From assembly GCA_902801475.1 (NCBI GenBank), contig CADCIO010000003.1, positions 1 to 64,000 of the forward strand: DNA of 64,000 nucleotides, given 5' to 3'. Below the pieces are notes generated by a model. The model saw nothing but the letters and a program-made list of their open reading frames with translations. It did not search any database and was not told where the DNA came from. This DNA is from an uncultured Bacteroidales bacterium (GTDB lineage Bacteria; Bacteroidota; Bacteroidia; Bacteroidales; Bacteroidaceae). Positions 50,043 to 59,583 of the stretch are shown in pieces (position 1 is the stretch's first letter; every line of letters begins with the position of its first letter). A program made the position numbers and the translations under genes.

Positions 50043-50199
50043 CAGAAAAGAAGAGTCATGTGGCTTGATCACATCCGACCATCTGGTGGTGGGGTTGGGA
50101 CTACGGAAAGCGAATTTTCTTCAAGGTAACAAATTGTGAGGATAAAAAATTAGAGGAAAATTTGCTGGGAATAAAATAAAAATGTTCTGGTCCTTGTAT

Positions 50200-50266
50200 A
50201 AAAAAACAGAAGACTTCAATGAAATCTTCTGGAGGCGGGGCTCAAGGCCCATTACGGGCGGAGAAC
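50200..50266 (-). ncRNA. Predicted small RNA on the minus strand
   Basis: From the expected start of a full promoter (about 50266) to a T-run at 50200 is about 67 bases with no open frame. The 3' end is a rho-independent terminator: CAGAAGA pairs with TCTTCTG (50207-50231), then seven Ts. The 5' part is GC-rich (CCGCCCGTAATGGGCC). The same promoter-hairpin-T-run design is seen at 32562-32655. Confidence 0.55.
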
Positions 50267-50271
50267 CGATG

Positions 50272-50302
50272 CAAAGATAGAGAGTATATTTCAAACAACA
50301 AA
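50272..50302 (-). promoter_or_regulatory. Promoter of the minus-strand small RNA
   Basis: Minus-strand TTTG (50302-50299), a 19-base spacer and TATCTTTG (50279-50272) match the consensus fully. Confidence 0.7.
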
Positions 50303-50339
50303 GTTTTTTCAGAAAAAGTTGAAAAAAGATGGAAACTTC

Positions 50340-50370
50340 TTGTTAGAGAGATTGGTTTTTTGTAACTTTG
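50340..50370 (+). promoter_or_regulatory. Promoter of the type IIG-like restriction gene
   Basis: TTG at 50340-50342, a 20-base spacer and TAACTTTG at 50363-50370, ending 18 bases before the ATG at 50389. Confidence 0.65.
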
Positions 50371-50388
50371 CAACCAAATGAAACTGAT

Positions 50389-53300
50389 ATGAGCACAAGA
50401 CTAACCATACAAGACGCACTTAAGCGCGTACACTTGAATACGGTGACGCTAAAAAATGAAGAGAATGCAAGGTTTATAAATGCCTTGCAGGCTCATATCA
50501 AACCTCGAAGCCAGATAACGAATTTTTCTGAAAAAGTGGTGGAGTCTCATGTGAGGGATTTCCTCGTGGAGGCGTTTTACAAAGGCGAGCATTACATAGG
50601 CAAAAAGGACGAGAATAACACCGATCTATGTATATTTGCAGAAAACAGTGAAGTCTCTGCAGCACAAGTTTTGATAGAATGTAAGAATCCCAAGTCTGAC
50701 AATCAGGAGATGATAAATGACGATCACCTGAATCGTAAAGCTCTTCATGAAGTTATTACTTATTATATTGACGAACTATCTCGTGGAAATTATGAGGTTA
50801 AATATCTCATTGTGACAAATGGTTACGACTGGTATGTCTTCGAGGCTCAGATGATACGCCAACTTATCGCTACAAATGACCTCATTAAGAAATATGCTGC
50901 AGTGAAGGCGCCATCTATGTGGAAGTCAAAAGCAGACACATTTTATAAAGAGGAAGTGAAACCTGTCGTAGATCGTGTCCTCGATCGTCTTGTCTATACC
51001 AGCTTCTCACTTGATAAAGCAGAACATTCCGTTGGCATCAAAAGTATCTGCAAGATTCTTAGTCCTTATTTTTTGCTCAAACAGTCATACAATGATAAGT
51101 ATGCTCTGAACGAACGATTCTATAATGAGCTACTCTATATCATTGGTTTGGAAGAGAAGAAAGAGAATGGAAGGCCTATAATCACGCGGCGTTCTGAGAA
51201 ACGTGAAGCTGCATCTCTACTCGAGAACACACTCCACCAGTTGTTGGATTTCCCCCAGTTTACTTGTCTAGACGATGAAGGTCAAATGGATCTTGCCCTG
51301 GAGCTGGTATTGACGTGGGTGAACCGTATGCTTTTCATCAAGTTGGTCGAGTCGCAACTTGTTAGTTTCAATAAGGATGAGAAACAATACAAATTCTTTT
51401 CGAACAAAAACATCAAGGACTACAACGACCTGAATGAATTGTTCTTTCAGGTGCTTGCCGTTAGGGAAGCTGATCGTCATTACCTCAATCCTGAGTTAGA
51501 AAACATTTACAAGAAAGTGCCCTACCTTAACAGTCGTCTTTTTGAGCTATCTAAGATAGAAAGAGACTTCTTCCGCATTTCAAGCTTGAAAGTGGAAAAG
51601 ATGAAATACTTTGAAAAGACAGTGCTGGCTGAAGATGCAAAGGCGAACACAAAGGTTGACAATATAAAATATATCGTTGATTTCCTCAATCACTACGACT
51701 TCGGCGCCGACTCGAAGGAGATGCTAAGTTTTGACCGCGAGGAAAAGGAACTTATTAATGCCGCAGTGCTTGGAAAGATTTTCGAGAAAATCAACGGCTA
51801 TAAGGATGGCGCCGTTTTCACCCCATCAACCATCACCCAGTTCATCTGCCAGCAGACTCTTGAACGCACTGTGTTAGAGAAATTTCAGGAGCAAGGATGG
51901 GAGTGCTCTACGATGAAAGAACTGAAAGAACTCATCAACAAAGACAATCGTGAGCAAGCTAATCAAATTGTCAATTCTGTGCATGTTTGCGACCCAGCTG
52001 TAGGTAGCGGTCATTTCCTTGTATCGGCTCTCAACCAACTCATTGAAATCAAATACCGACTTGGTATCTTGCTAGACGATGAAGGATTGCCGGTTAAGGA
52101 CTATAGCATCAAAATCATTGATGATGAGCTTGTGATACGCGACGAAGAAGGTAAACGGTTCGTATATAAACGTAATACAGGAACGCTAGGACTCCAGAAG
52201 GTGTTGTTCCGCGAAAAACGTGACATTATTGAGAAATGTCTGTTCGGTGTGGACATCAATCCCAACTCCGTAAATATATGCCAGTTGCGTCTTTGGATAG
52301 AGCTTCTTAAAAATGCTTACTACGACGAAAGCAATCATTTGACGACACTCCCTAATATTGATATCAATATCAAGTGTGGTGATAGTATGGTGCATCAAAA
52401 ACGTCTGACAGATAACTTGCAGGGGGAAATGGCACGTGCCCGAATGAATGTTCAAGAATATAAACAACTGGTCGCCGAATATAAAAATATTCATGACAAA
52501 GAGAAACGCAAAGAGAAAGAGGCTCGTCTCAACGAGCTTAAGAAGAATATCCTCTATGTCATCAAAAACGAGGATGAACTGTATAAAAAGCGTAATAAAG
52601 CTCAAGCTGAATGGAATGAATTGACGAGTTCAACGTATTATGGAGCTATTGGGCATGAAGATGACGAGAAAAATGAGAAACTTCAAGCGAAAATTGCTAA
52701 GCTGAACACAAAAATTGAAAAAATAAATGAACAAATAAAAGAGCGTGAGGAAATGTACAAACGGGCTGTTGAATGGCGTTTCGCATTTCCAGAAGTACTT
52801 GATGATGTTGGGCGTTTTATTGGTTTCGATTGTATAGTAGGCAATCCTCCATACATATCGATTGCCAAATTAAAGGAGGTTGCCAAGAAGGCTCTTTCTA
52901 AAGGAGGATACGAATCATATAACAGCAGCGGCGATATCTGCATGTTATTCTATGAATTTGGAATGGAATTGCTTAAGCCACAAGGACTGCTTATGTACAT
53001 TACATCCAACACCTGGCTGCGTTCCGATTCGGGAGAAGGGATCCGACAGTATATGTATGCTAATTCTGACCCCTTGCTGCTTATTGATTTTAAAGATGCG
53101 CAATTGTTTGATAATGTAACGGTTGCGACCAATATCCTTATGGCTCGTAAGTGCAAGAATAGTCATAAGACTATGGCATGCGAAATAGATGACTATAAGA
53201 AAAAGTTGAATCTTAGTGCATATATATCAAACAGACTCGTTGAAAACAGTTATGATGCTGAGAACCCGTGGGTTGTTTTATCCGAAGCCGATAAAGCTAT

Positions 53301-54126
53301 TTTATCAAAGATAATTCAAGCTTGTAAGAAGGATGCAGACACGCCTCCTGCGACCTTGTATTCTATGGGTTATAATATCTATCGAGGTTTCACTACTGGA
53401 CTTAATGAAGCGTTTAGCATTAAGGACAGAAAAGAGCTTGAGCAGTTAACGACAGAAGAACCGGATTCTCAAGCAATCATTGTTGATATGGTGAGAGGGG
53501 AGGATCTTAGCAAATTTAAATTCAATGACCATATTTGGTTGCTCAACATCCATAATGGTTTGAAAAAAGATAAAGAAAAAGGGGAAGAAGGACTGCCAAG
53601 AGTCGATATAAACAACTATCCTATTGTTAAAAAAAGGCTGGACAATGAGAAAATTCACCATAAACTAGTAAAGAGAGAGGACCAGGGTGATACCCCTTAC
53701 AACCTGCGCAATTGTGCATATCTGCGCGAATTCGAAAAACCGAAGATTATGTGGGGAGAATTATCGGATAAACCAAAGTTTGCATACGACAAGGATGGTC
53801 GCTATTATTGTCTCAACACCGTTTTCTTCTTTACAGGCGAACGACTAGAGTATCTGTTGTGTTATTTAAACTCATCAATATGTGAATACATTTTTTCCAA
53901 GCGATGCACCACTTCTGGTACGGGTACTATGCGTTGGCTGAAATATACGGTGGAGCGAATACCTATACCACAATTGACCGAGATACAAGAAGCGGAAATA
54001 GTGGATTTGTATTATGAGTACGAAAAAACTTTAGATGAGAATGTGTTAAAGAAAATCAATAATCTCTTCTATCAATATATAGGCTTAGACGATGAGGATG
54101 TCAAAGTTATAGAAGGTACTATTTGA
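50389..54126 (+). CDS. Type IIG-like restriction-modification enzyme
   Basis: 1245 residues from the ATG at 50389; an upstream in-frame TTG lies inside the promoter and is rejected. An N-terminal PD-(D/E)xK-type nuclease is suggested by NNTDLCIF (Asp ~79) and VLIECKNP (Glu-Cys-Lys, 97-99). The methylase core has VCDPAVGSGHFLVSAL near 533 and NPPYISIAKL near 817. A charged coiled coil (~680-800) lies between. The C-terminal ~300 residues carry the usual target-recognition pattern (SSICEYIFSKR, IPIPQL). One protein would both methylate and cut, as in type IIG enzymes. It is followed by an XRE-ImmA/IrrE gene, as in many controlled R-M loci. Confidence 0.87.
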   Translation: MSTRLTIQDALKRVHLNTVTLKNEENARFINALQAHIKPRSQITNFSEKVVESHVRDFLVEAFYKGEHYIGKKDENNTDLCIFAENSEVSAAQVLIECKNPKSDNQEMINDDHLNRKALHEVITYYIDELSRGNYEVKYLIVTNGYDWYVFEAQMIRQLIATNDLIKKYAAVKAPSMWKSKADTFYKEEVKPVVDRVLDRLVYTSFSLDKAEHSVGIKSICKILSPYFLLKQSYNDKYALNERFYNELLYIIGLEEKKENGRPIITRRSEKREAASLLENTLHQLLDFPQFTCLDDEGQMDLALELVLTWVNRMLFIKLVESQLVSFNKDEKQYKFFSNKNIKDYNDLNELFFQVLAVREADRHYLNPELENIYKKVPYLNSRLFELSKIERDFFRISSLKVEKMKYFEKTVLAEDAKANTKVDNIKYIVDFLNHYDFGADSKEMLSFDREEKELINAAVLGKIFEKINGYKDGAVFTPSTITQFICQQTLERTVLEKFQEQGWECSTMKELKELINKDNREQANQIVNSVHVCDPAVGSGHFLVSALNQLIEIKYRLGILLDDEGLPVKDYSIKIIDDELVIRDEEGKRFVYKRNTGTLGLQKVLFREKRDIIEKCLFGVDINPNSVNICQLRLWIELLKNAYYDESNHLTTLPNIDINIKCGDSMVHQKRLTDNLQGEMARARMNVQEYKQLVAEYKNIHDKEKRKEKEARLNELKKNILYVIKNEDELYKKRNKAQAEWNELTSSTYYGAIGHEDDEKNEKLQAKIAKLNTKIEKINEQIKEREEMYKRAVEWRFAFPEVLDDVGRFIGFDCIVGNPPYISIAKLKEVAKKALSKGGYESYNSSGDICMLFYEFGMELLKPQGLLMYITSNTWLRSDSGEGIRQYMYANSDPLLLIDFKDAQLFDNVTVATNILMARKCKNSHKTMACEIDDYKKKLNLSAYISNRLVENSYDAENPWVVLSEADKAILSKIIQACKKDADTPPATLYSMGYNIYRGFTTGLNEAFSIKDRKELEQLTTEEPDSQAIIVDMVRGEDLSKFKFNDHIWLLNIHNGLKKDKEKGEEGLPRVDINNYPIVKKRLDNEKIHHKLVKREDQGDTPYNLRNCAYLREFEKPKIMWGELSDKPKFAYDKDGRYYCLNTVFFFTGERLEYLLCYLNSSICEYIFSKRCTTSGTGTMRWLKYTVERIPIPQLTEIQEAEIVDLYYEYEKTLDENVLKKINNLFYQYIGLDDEDVKVIEGTI

Positions 54127-54237
54127 TTTCCTGTTAAACAATCTTAATTTTATAATCAAATACGCAACATTTAAAATATTTTTACTTAACTTTGTTGCCT
54201 AAAAGAAATCTAAATCAGAATTTTTTAATCAGAAGTT

Positions 54238-55293
54238 ATGGACTACAAGGAAATTTTCGGGCGGAGGCTAAAGAGTGCCCGCCTAATGAAAAAGCTAACG
54301 ATGGATGAGTTATCACGGCGTACAAATGGCGAGGTGGGCAAGCCAAATATCTCGAAATACGAGGCTGGCAAGATGATGCCGTCTTCCAAGGTTCATATTG
54401 CATTGGCAAAAGCCCTCGGAATGGATTTCGACTACTTTTTCCGTCCAGTGACGGTGCAGATTACCCGCCCGGCAGACTATCGCAAAAAGTCCAAACTGAG
54501 CAAAGGCGATGAGAATGCCATTAACGAGGAGGTGAAGGACAAAGCCGAACGTTATCTGGAGATAGAAGATACTCTGGGTATAAGCATGAAGTTCGACTAT
54601 GATCTAAGCGACATTGTGGTTTCGAATAGAAACGATGTGAAGCGCGTGGTGGCCCGCATCCGTAAAGATTGGAATTTGGGTCTTGGCCCCTTGAGTAACA
54701 TTATTGATATTCTGGAGGCTCATGGTGTACGAGTGATAGAGATTGAAGCTCCCGACGAGTTCGACGGCATGTGTATTTTCGTCGGCGAAAAGAAACCAGT
54801 TCTTGTGCTCAATAAGCATTACACCATTGAGCGCAAACGATTCAACGCTCTACATGAGTTCGGCCATTCTGTAATGCGAATGAGTGACAGTCTCTCTCAG
54901 AAAGAAAAGGAGAGTCTTTGTCATTACTTTGCTGGGGAGCTGTTGCTTTCATCAGAAGTGCTGTGCGAGGTGTTTGGCATGCGTGTTAAAAAGGTGTTCT
55001 TGAACGAGGTAGGCCGTCTACAGACCCAGTTTGGCATTAGTATTGATGCTATCTTCCATCGTCTGAAGGATGAGCACATCTTGAACGATGCCCTCTACAC
55101 CCAATTCTGTATTAAACAGAATATGGATTCGAGATTGAAGAGATGGGCAAAAACTTCTACATATTTGGGAGAAGAAACTTCTTACAGACTCTCGCGTATG
55201 GTGTATCGTGCCTTAGCCGAAAACCTCATTAGCGAGGAAAAAGCAAACGAAATTCTTGGTACTAACGAAATATCTTATATCGACAATAAATAG
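54238..55293 (+). CDS. XRE-type regulator with ImmA/IrrE metallopeptidase domain
   Basis: A 351-residue protein. The N-terminal HTH (LKSARLMKKLTMDELSRRTN, GKPNISKYEAGKM) covers about residues 8-60. The ImmA/IrrE zinc-peptidase domain has FNALHEFGHSVMRMS near residue 203 (HExxH form HEFGH) and a downstream Glu-rich helix. Such proteins cleave or control a repressor and often regulate restriction or toxin genes. It lies 111 bases after the R-M gene, with its own TAACTTTG box at 54187-54194, and is 2 bases from the next gene. Confidence 0.88.
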   Translation: MDYKEIFGRRLKSARLMKKLTMDELSRRTNGEVGKPNISKYEAGKMMPSSKVHIALAKALGMDFDYFFRPVTVQITRPADYRKKSKLSKGDENAINEEVKDKAERYLEIEDTLGISMKFDYDLSDIVVSNRNDVKRVVARIRKDWNLGLGPLSNIIDILEAHGVRVIEIEAPDEFDGMCIFVGEKKPVLVLNKHYTIERKRFNALHEFGHSVMRMSDSLSQKEKESLCHYFAGELLLSSEVLCEVFGMRVKKVFLNEVGRLQTQFGISIDAIFHRLKDEHILNDALYTQFCIKQNMDSRLKRWAKTSTYLGEETSYRLSRMVYRALAENLISEEKANEILGTNEISYIDNK

Positions 55294-55295
55294 AT

Positions 55296-56210
55296 ATGAC
55301 TTACAATTTTGTAGTTGCTGAAAAGGCGACAATAGATTATTTCAGTCTCGACAGGATAATGAATGCTATCGCTAAAGCATTTGAGACGGTGAACGAACCT
55401 GCTATTATTGGGGATGCAGAAAGGTTTATAGGAAAACTCGTAATGACCCAATACACTTTCGAAGATTTGGGCAGTAAAATGAAAGCACAAGTACACGACG
55501 GACAGAAACACGGAATGTTCAATGTAATGAATTTTGAGGATGAGGTATGGGATGAATTCCTGGATTTTCGTAAACCTTACAGCTGTTGTATATCGTGGGA
55601 GCAGAGTGCTGCGTTGTATTGGTCGCAGAAGATTCCAGATTGTTGGTTGGTGAGCGAGTCGGAACAAGTGTTGGACTTTGCCCAAAGTATGGGCGTTCCT
55701 ATTATGACCATTGAAGAAATGCAAAAAATCTTTTTTGCCGATGAGATATTCGAAACGGCTCAGGGCTATCCTCCACCTTCTTTTGTTGTGGCTCCATTTG
55801 ACCCTCGTGTAGATGTAGGCAAGGTAGAGGCTGCTTTTAGCGAAGGACTGGAAGGAGATCTGGCAGTGCTTAAGCAGAAATCATATTGGGTCGTTGTGTG
55901 TGTACTCTTCGAGTGGTTTGGCTGGATTGGCCAACGAAAACGTGCAGACTTCTGCCGTTGGGTGAATGCCCATTTTCATTTCGACAAGCCTCTTGATGCT
56001 AATATCGATATAAAGTCTGCTATTAATAAAATAAATGTAAAGGAACGCAATCTGGACCTTTGGCCTGATAACCCATACCGAGACCTGGCTTACCTGTTGC
56101 GAGAAATGTTCTTTGGCGAACGCCAAGGACTACAGAATGGCTTTTATGTTTATGCCAATGAGCCGCTTTATTTAAAGCCTGGGAAGATGTGGCGACGCAA
56201 AGATTGGTAA
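55296..56210 (+). CDS. Unknown protein paired with the ImmA/IrrE regulator
   Basis: A 304-residue protein of no recognised family. The middle (DCWLVSESEQVLDFAQSMGV then PIMTIEEM, ~115-145) resembles the second half of a PIN nuclease fold, and an earlier stretch is MNFEDEVWDEFLDF; this match is weak. The rest is helical, with a Trp/Phe-rich region (VVCVLFEWFGWIGQRKRADF) that is not a membrane helix. Tight coupling to an XRE-ImmA gene (2-base gap) is typical of toxin-antitoxin or controlled effector pairs. The function is unassigned. Confidence 0.6.
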   Translation: MTYNFVVAEKATIDYFSLDRIMNAIAKAFETVNEPAIIGDAERFIGKLVMTQYTFEDLGSKMKAQVHDGQKHGMFNVMNFEDEVWDEFLDFRKPYSCCISWEQSAALYWSQKIPDCWLVSESEQVLDFAQSMGVPIMTIEEMQKIFFADEIFETAQGYPPPSFVVAPFDPRVDVGKVEAAFSEGLEGDLAVLKQKSYWVVVCVLFEWFGWIGQRKRADFCRWVNAHFHFDKPLDANIDIKSAINKINVKERNLDLWPDNPYRDLAYLLREMFFGERQGLQNGFYVYANEPLYLKPGKMWRRKDW

Positions 56211-56253
56211 GCTCGTTATACCTTCTGATATACTTTCCAAACATTGGATTATA

Positions 56254-56289
56254 CCCGATATACCTTAGTGTGTATCGGGCTATTTTTTT
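56254..56289 (+). terminator. Terminator ending the R-M gene set
   Basis: CCCGATATAC pairs with GTGTATCGGG and is followed by CTATTTTTTT, 44 bases after the stop of the unknown gene. Confidence 0.75.
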
Positions 56290-56313
56290 CACTTTATGCT
56301 GAAAAAAACACAC

Positions 56314-56321
56314 TAATTTTG
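56314..56321 (+). promoter_or_regulatory. -7 box before the DUF4248 gene
   Basis: TAATTTTG lies 70 bases upstream of the ATG at 56391; the -33 element is weak. Confidence 0.35.
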
Positions 56322-56390
56322 CATCGTCTTCCGAGATATGCAGCCGATTTGTGAGCTGGCTATCCAGAGATAGGCGGAAGCAAAGAAACA

Positions 56391-56666
56391 ATGGTTACAA
56401 AAATCTTAAAAGTGATGGCACAGTCGGAACCAGTGTATGTGCCGAGCAAGAAAGCCGACAACGGTCAACTTGCCAAGTCGATGATCAGGCTCAAGGAACT
56501 TGGTGGTGACTATGAGGATGAGTACATCTGTGCGATGTTCGGAAACCTCGCCCTCTGCAGGTTTGCCGTTGAAAGCACGGTGGTGGCTTCGCTGCGTTTC
56601 CAGACGCATGAATCGAACGGTTCGTATTTTCAGGACGTGGTGGCAAGCGACATTCAAAACATTTAA
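56391..56666 (+). CDS. DUF4248 family protein
   Basis: 91 residues. ADNGQLAKSMIRLKELGGDY followed by EDEYICAMFGNLALCRFAVES matches the DUF4248 family, which in Bacteroidales opens the VirE-primase gene set. The function is unknown. It is followed by the hypothetical and VirE-like genes on the same strand. Confidence 0.75.
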   Translation: MVTKILKVMAQSEPVYVPSKKADNGQLAKSMIRLKELGGDYEDEYICAMFGNLALCRFAVESTVVASLRFQTHESNGSYFQDVVASDIQNI

Positions 56667-56699
56667 TCATTAACCCTGAGTTGGAGTGAGGAGATTCAT

Positions 56700-57242
56700 A
56701 TGAGCACAGAGAGTTCAAGAGTTCAAAAGGTTCAAGAAGTTCAAGAATTCAAAGTGTTGGCGCCAAAATCTGAAACTTCTTCTCGCAAACAATTCAGAAC
56801 AATGGAAACAGCAAAAAACAATTTCAAGCAGCAGATTTTGCAAAATGTCCAGATGGACACACAGACAACATTCATGAACAACGGCGACATCAACATCTTT
56901 CCATGCCTATGGGAGAAGGATAAGGCTCCTGTGACAGCCGATGGCAAGGGCATCGTTCGCTATCGCGCAGGAGTGATGGTGGAAGAAGATGGCAGGACTC
57001 GCATGAAGCGTTATCGTGATGGCAAGAACGGTCCCAAGTATGAGACCATCTTCCAGACAGCCCACGCCGATGTGAAGCGTACTCGCGAGAATTCAAAACA
57101 TCATCCCCATCGCGGATGCCTGAAGGTGGAGTTCAGATTCCCTCGCCGCTATCCGCTCTCATTGATGAAGAGCCTCTTTATTCAGGAGTCCGAAGAGGTC
57201 ATGGCTTATCTTAATTCACGAAAGGAGGAAACCGTATGGTAA
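56700..57242 (+). CDS. Hypothetical protein before the VirE-like gene
   Basis: 180 residues from the ATG at 56700, which is preceded by GAGGAG. The first ~33 residues (SSRVQKVQEVQEFKVL) come from GTTCAAG-type low-complexity sequence, so the ATG at 56802 (METAKNNFKQQ) is an equally likely start. The core contains NNGDINIFPCLWEK and FRFPRRYPLSLMKSL without a named domain. It overlaps the next gene by 7 bases, so it is co-translated with the primase-like protein. Confidence 0.65.
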   Translation: MSTESSRVQKVQEVQEFKVLAPKSETSSRKQFRTMETAKNNFKQQILQNVQMDTQTTFMNNGDINIFPCLWEKDKAPVTADGKGIVRYRAGVMVEEDGRTRMKRYRDGKNGPKYETIFQTAHADVKRTRENSKHHPHRGCLKVEFRFPRRYPLSLMKSLFIQESEEVMAYLNSRKEETVW

Positions 57243-59578
57243 ACAGACTGATTGCATTGAACACCAAGCATTTCGCCGACAAGTCGAAGAATAATCGGGG
57301 ATATGCAGAAACTCAAACTGGGGAGCAGCTTGACGAGTTGCTCCGCCAGGAGTGGCTTCGCCGAGATGTGGCAGACATCCGTGCCGGCAAGGAAGAGAAG
57401 AAGGATTGGTTGCCATTCATCTGCCCTCACTACACAGCGTTCAAGGACAACCATCGTGCACAGGATTGCATTCTGCCCGAGGCATTCACCTTTATGACGT
57501 GTGTGGATATTGACAACCACAAGTTGGTGCGTCAGGCTTTCGAGAAAGCATTGGAAGTGAATAAGGACGAGATGTCGGAATGGCACGACATGGTGTTGCG
57601 TGAGGCTTATTCGGCTCGTGGCAAAGGTCATATCTACATCCGCATCCCCAAAGGCATGACCATCGAAGAAGCCCAACGTGCGTTCTGCGTGGAGCTTGGC
57701 TTTAATGCCGACGAGTTGCTTGATTCGTCGTGCTGGACACCCGAAAGGTATATCTATGTGACAGGTATCGACCAAGAGGTGTTCCGTTCGGAGCATTGGC
57801 TGGAACCCATTGAGGGCGAAGAGTTGGAGGAACGTAGAGAGGCTTATCTGCAACGTGGGCTTGATGTGGATGGGCGACCATTGGTGATGGATGATGTAAG
57901 AGGTAAGAAGGAAGATGTGTCTCAGCCATCAGACATCAACCTTCAGCCAGCGGATTCGCGTACATTGTATATCTTCGATGCCTGCATGAAGGAGGCAGAA
58001 CTGACACCCGATGTGCTCATTGTGGAAGGTCATCGGCACGAGGCTTTGAAAAGCATTCTCTCGGTGGGTGCCACCCAGTTGTTGAAGAAAGAAGAACTGC
58101 TTGGCGTGTTGAAGGTTCGCATGGTGCAGAACTGGCAAGACAAGAATATCCAGCAGTTGGTGGATGATTTCTATTCGAAATACTGTGACCCCAGCCAGAA
58201 GATGTCGCAGTTCCAAAGAAAGGTGTTGGCAAAGTCGCTGAAGATGAATCAGGGGATGGTGAAAGTTGAGGGGAGGGAAGAAGAATCCACAAACCTCCCA
58301 TCTCCCACTTCAAACCCACCAGAAATGCCGAAGAAACTGCCGAAGGTGGTGCAGTTGTTGGTATCGCGCACTCCCGAAGTGTATAAGCCTGCTGTGGCTC
58401 ATGCTATCTTTCCATCACTTGGCGCACATCTCTGGAAGGTACGCTTCCCCTATATTGACAATGTGATGCACGAGGCGACCTTTATGAACGTGCTGATGGC
58501 TGGAACGGGTGCCGGTAAGGATTGTATCTCGCAACCTATCAACCACATCATGGCGGACATTCGCAAGCGTGATGCCGAGAACCTGAAACGTGAGGCTGAT
58601 TGGAAGAAGGAAGTGAACTCGAAGGGTTCGAATAAGGATAAGCGGCAGCGTCCTGAAGGGCTTGTTATCCAAGAGGTTGACCCCGACATGACCAATCCTG
58701 CCTTCGTGATGCGCATGGCAGAAGCCGACGAGCATTTCCTCTATACGAAGATGAATGAGATAGATCAGTTTGATGCCCTTCGCGGTTCGGCTCGTGGTTC
58801 GCAGCAGTTTCAGATCATGTGCCTGGCATTCGACCCAGATAACCGATATGGTCAGACGCGTGTGGGTACGCAGTCGGTCACGGAAAAGGTTTGCATCCGA
58901 TTCAATTGGAATGCCGCAACAACCATCCAAAAGGGGCAGCGCTATTTCCGCAATGTCTTGACCGATGGACCTATCAGTCGCATCAACTTCTGCACCATCC
59001 CAGAGCGAGAAATCGGAGCCGATATGCCTGTCTATGGCACGTATGATGCTGCTTTCGACGAAGAGTTGAGACCCTTCATTGACCGCCTTTGCCGTGCTGC
59101 TGGCGTGATAGATTGCCAACAGGCATACAAGTTGGCGATGCGCCTGAAGGATGAATGTGCCGAGTTTGCCCGACTATCTCAATCGAGGGTTTATGAGAAC
59201 TTGTCGTTCCGCGCCAATGTGATAGCGTATCTGAAGGCTTGTGTTCTCTACATCTGCAACGACTACAGATGGTCGAAGGAGATAGAAGAATTTGTCCGTT
59301 GGAGTCTTCAATATGATATGTACTGCAAGATGAAATTTTTCGGTGAAGCCATCGAGAAAGCGAACCGTTCTGCTGAAGAGCAAACAGGCCGTCGTGGTCC
59401 ACGCAACTTACTCCAGTTGCTGCCCGAAAAGTTCACCGTACACGATGCTGACCTGATCCGTCAGGCCAATGGCATGGACACTCGCGGCACTCGAAATATG
59501 CTCTCCCAGTGGATGCATCGCGGCTACCTCTTACAGATGACAGATGACAGTTTTAGGAAATTGAAAATTGAAAGTTGA
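57236..59578 (+). CDS. VirE/DUF3987-like primase-helicase protein
   Basis: A 780-residue protein. The N-terminal ~250 residues match the VirE_N (BT4734/BF3469) region, an archaeo-eukaryotic-primase-like fold; a possible metal-site Asp lies in FMTCVDIDNHKL. The C-terminal half is a DUF3987-type ATPase with Walker A MAGTGAGKD near residue 421. The last residues (MTDDSFRKLKIES) are encoded by a low-complexity repeat that also occurs in the palindrome at 49911-50042, so the original C-terminus may differ. It probably primes or unwinds DNA for a small mobile or satellite-like element. Confidence 0.8.
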   Translation: MVNRLIALNTKHFADKSKNNRGYAETQTGEQLDELLRQEWLRRDVADIRAGKEEKKDWLPFICPHYTAFKDNHRAQDCILPEAFTFMTCVDIDNHKLVRQAFEKALEVNKDEMSEWHDMVLREAYSARGKGHIYIRIPKGMTIEEAQRAFCVELGFNADELLDSSCWTPERYIYVTGIDQEVFRSEHWLEPIEGEELEERREAYLQRGLDVDGRPLVMDDVRGKKEDVSQPSDINLQPADSRTLYIFDACMKEAELTPDVLIVEGHRHEALKSILSVGATQLLKKEELLGVLKVRMVQNWQDKNIQQLVDDFYSKYCDPSQKMSQFQRKVLAKSLKMNQGMVKVEGREEESTNLPSPTSNPPEMPKKLPKVVQLLVSRTPEVYKPAVAHAIFPSLGAHLWKVRFPYIDNVMHEATFMNVLMAGTGAGKDCISQPINHIMADIRKRDAENLKREADWKKEVNSKGSNKDKRQRPEGLVIQEVDPDMTNPAFVMRMAEADEHFLYTKMNEIDQFDALRGSARGSQQFQIMCLAFDPDNRYGQTRVGTQSVTEKVCIRFNWNAATTIQKGQRYFRNVLTDGPISRINFCTIPEREIGADMPVYGTYDAAFDEELRPFIDRLCRAAGVIDCQQAYKLAMRLKDECAEFARLSQSRVYENLSFRANVIAYLKACVLYICNDYRWSKEIEEFVRWSLQYDMYCKMKFFGEAIEKANRSAEEQTGRRGPRNLLQLLPEKFTVHDADLIRQANGMDTRGTRNMLSQWMHRGYLLQMTDDSFRKLKIES

Positions 59579-59583
59579 AAGTT

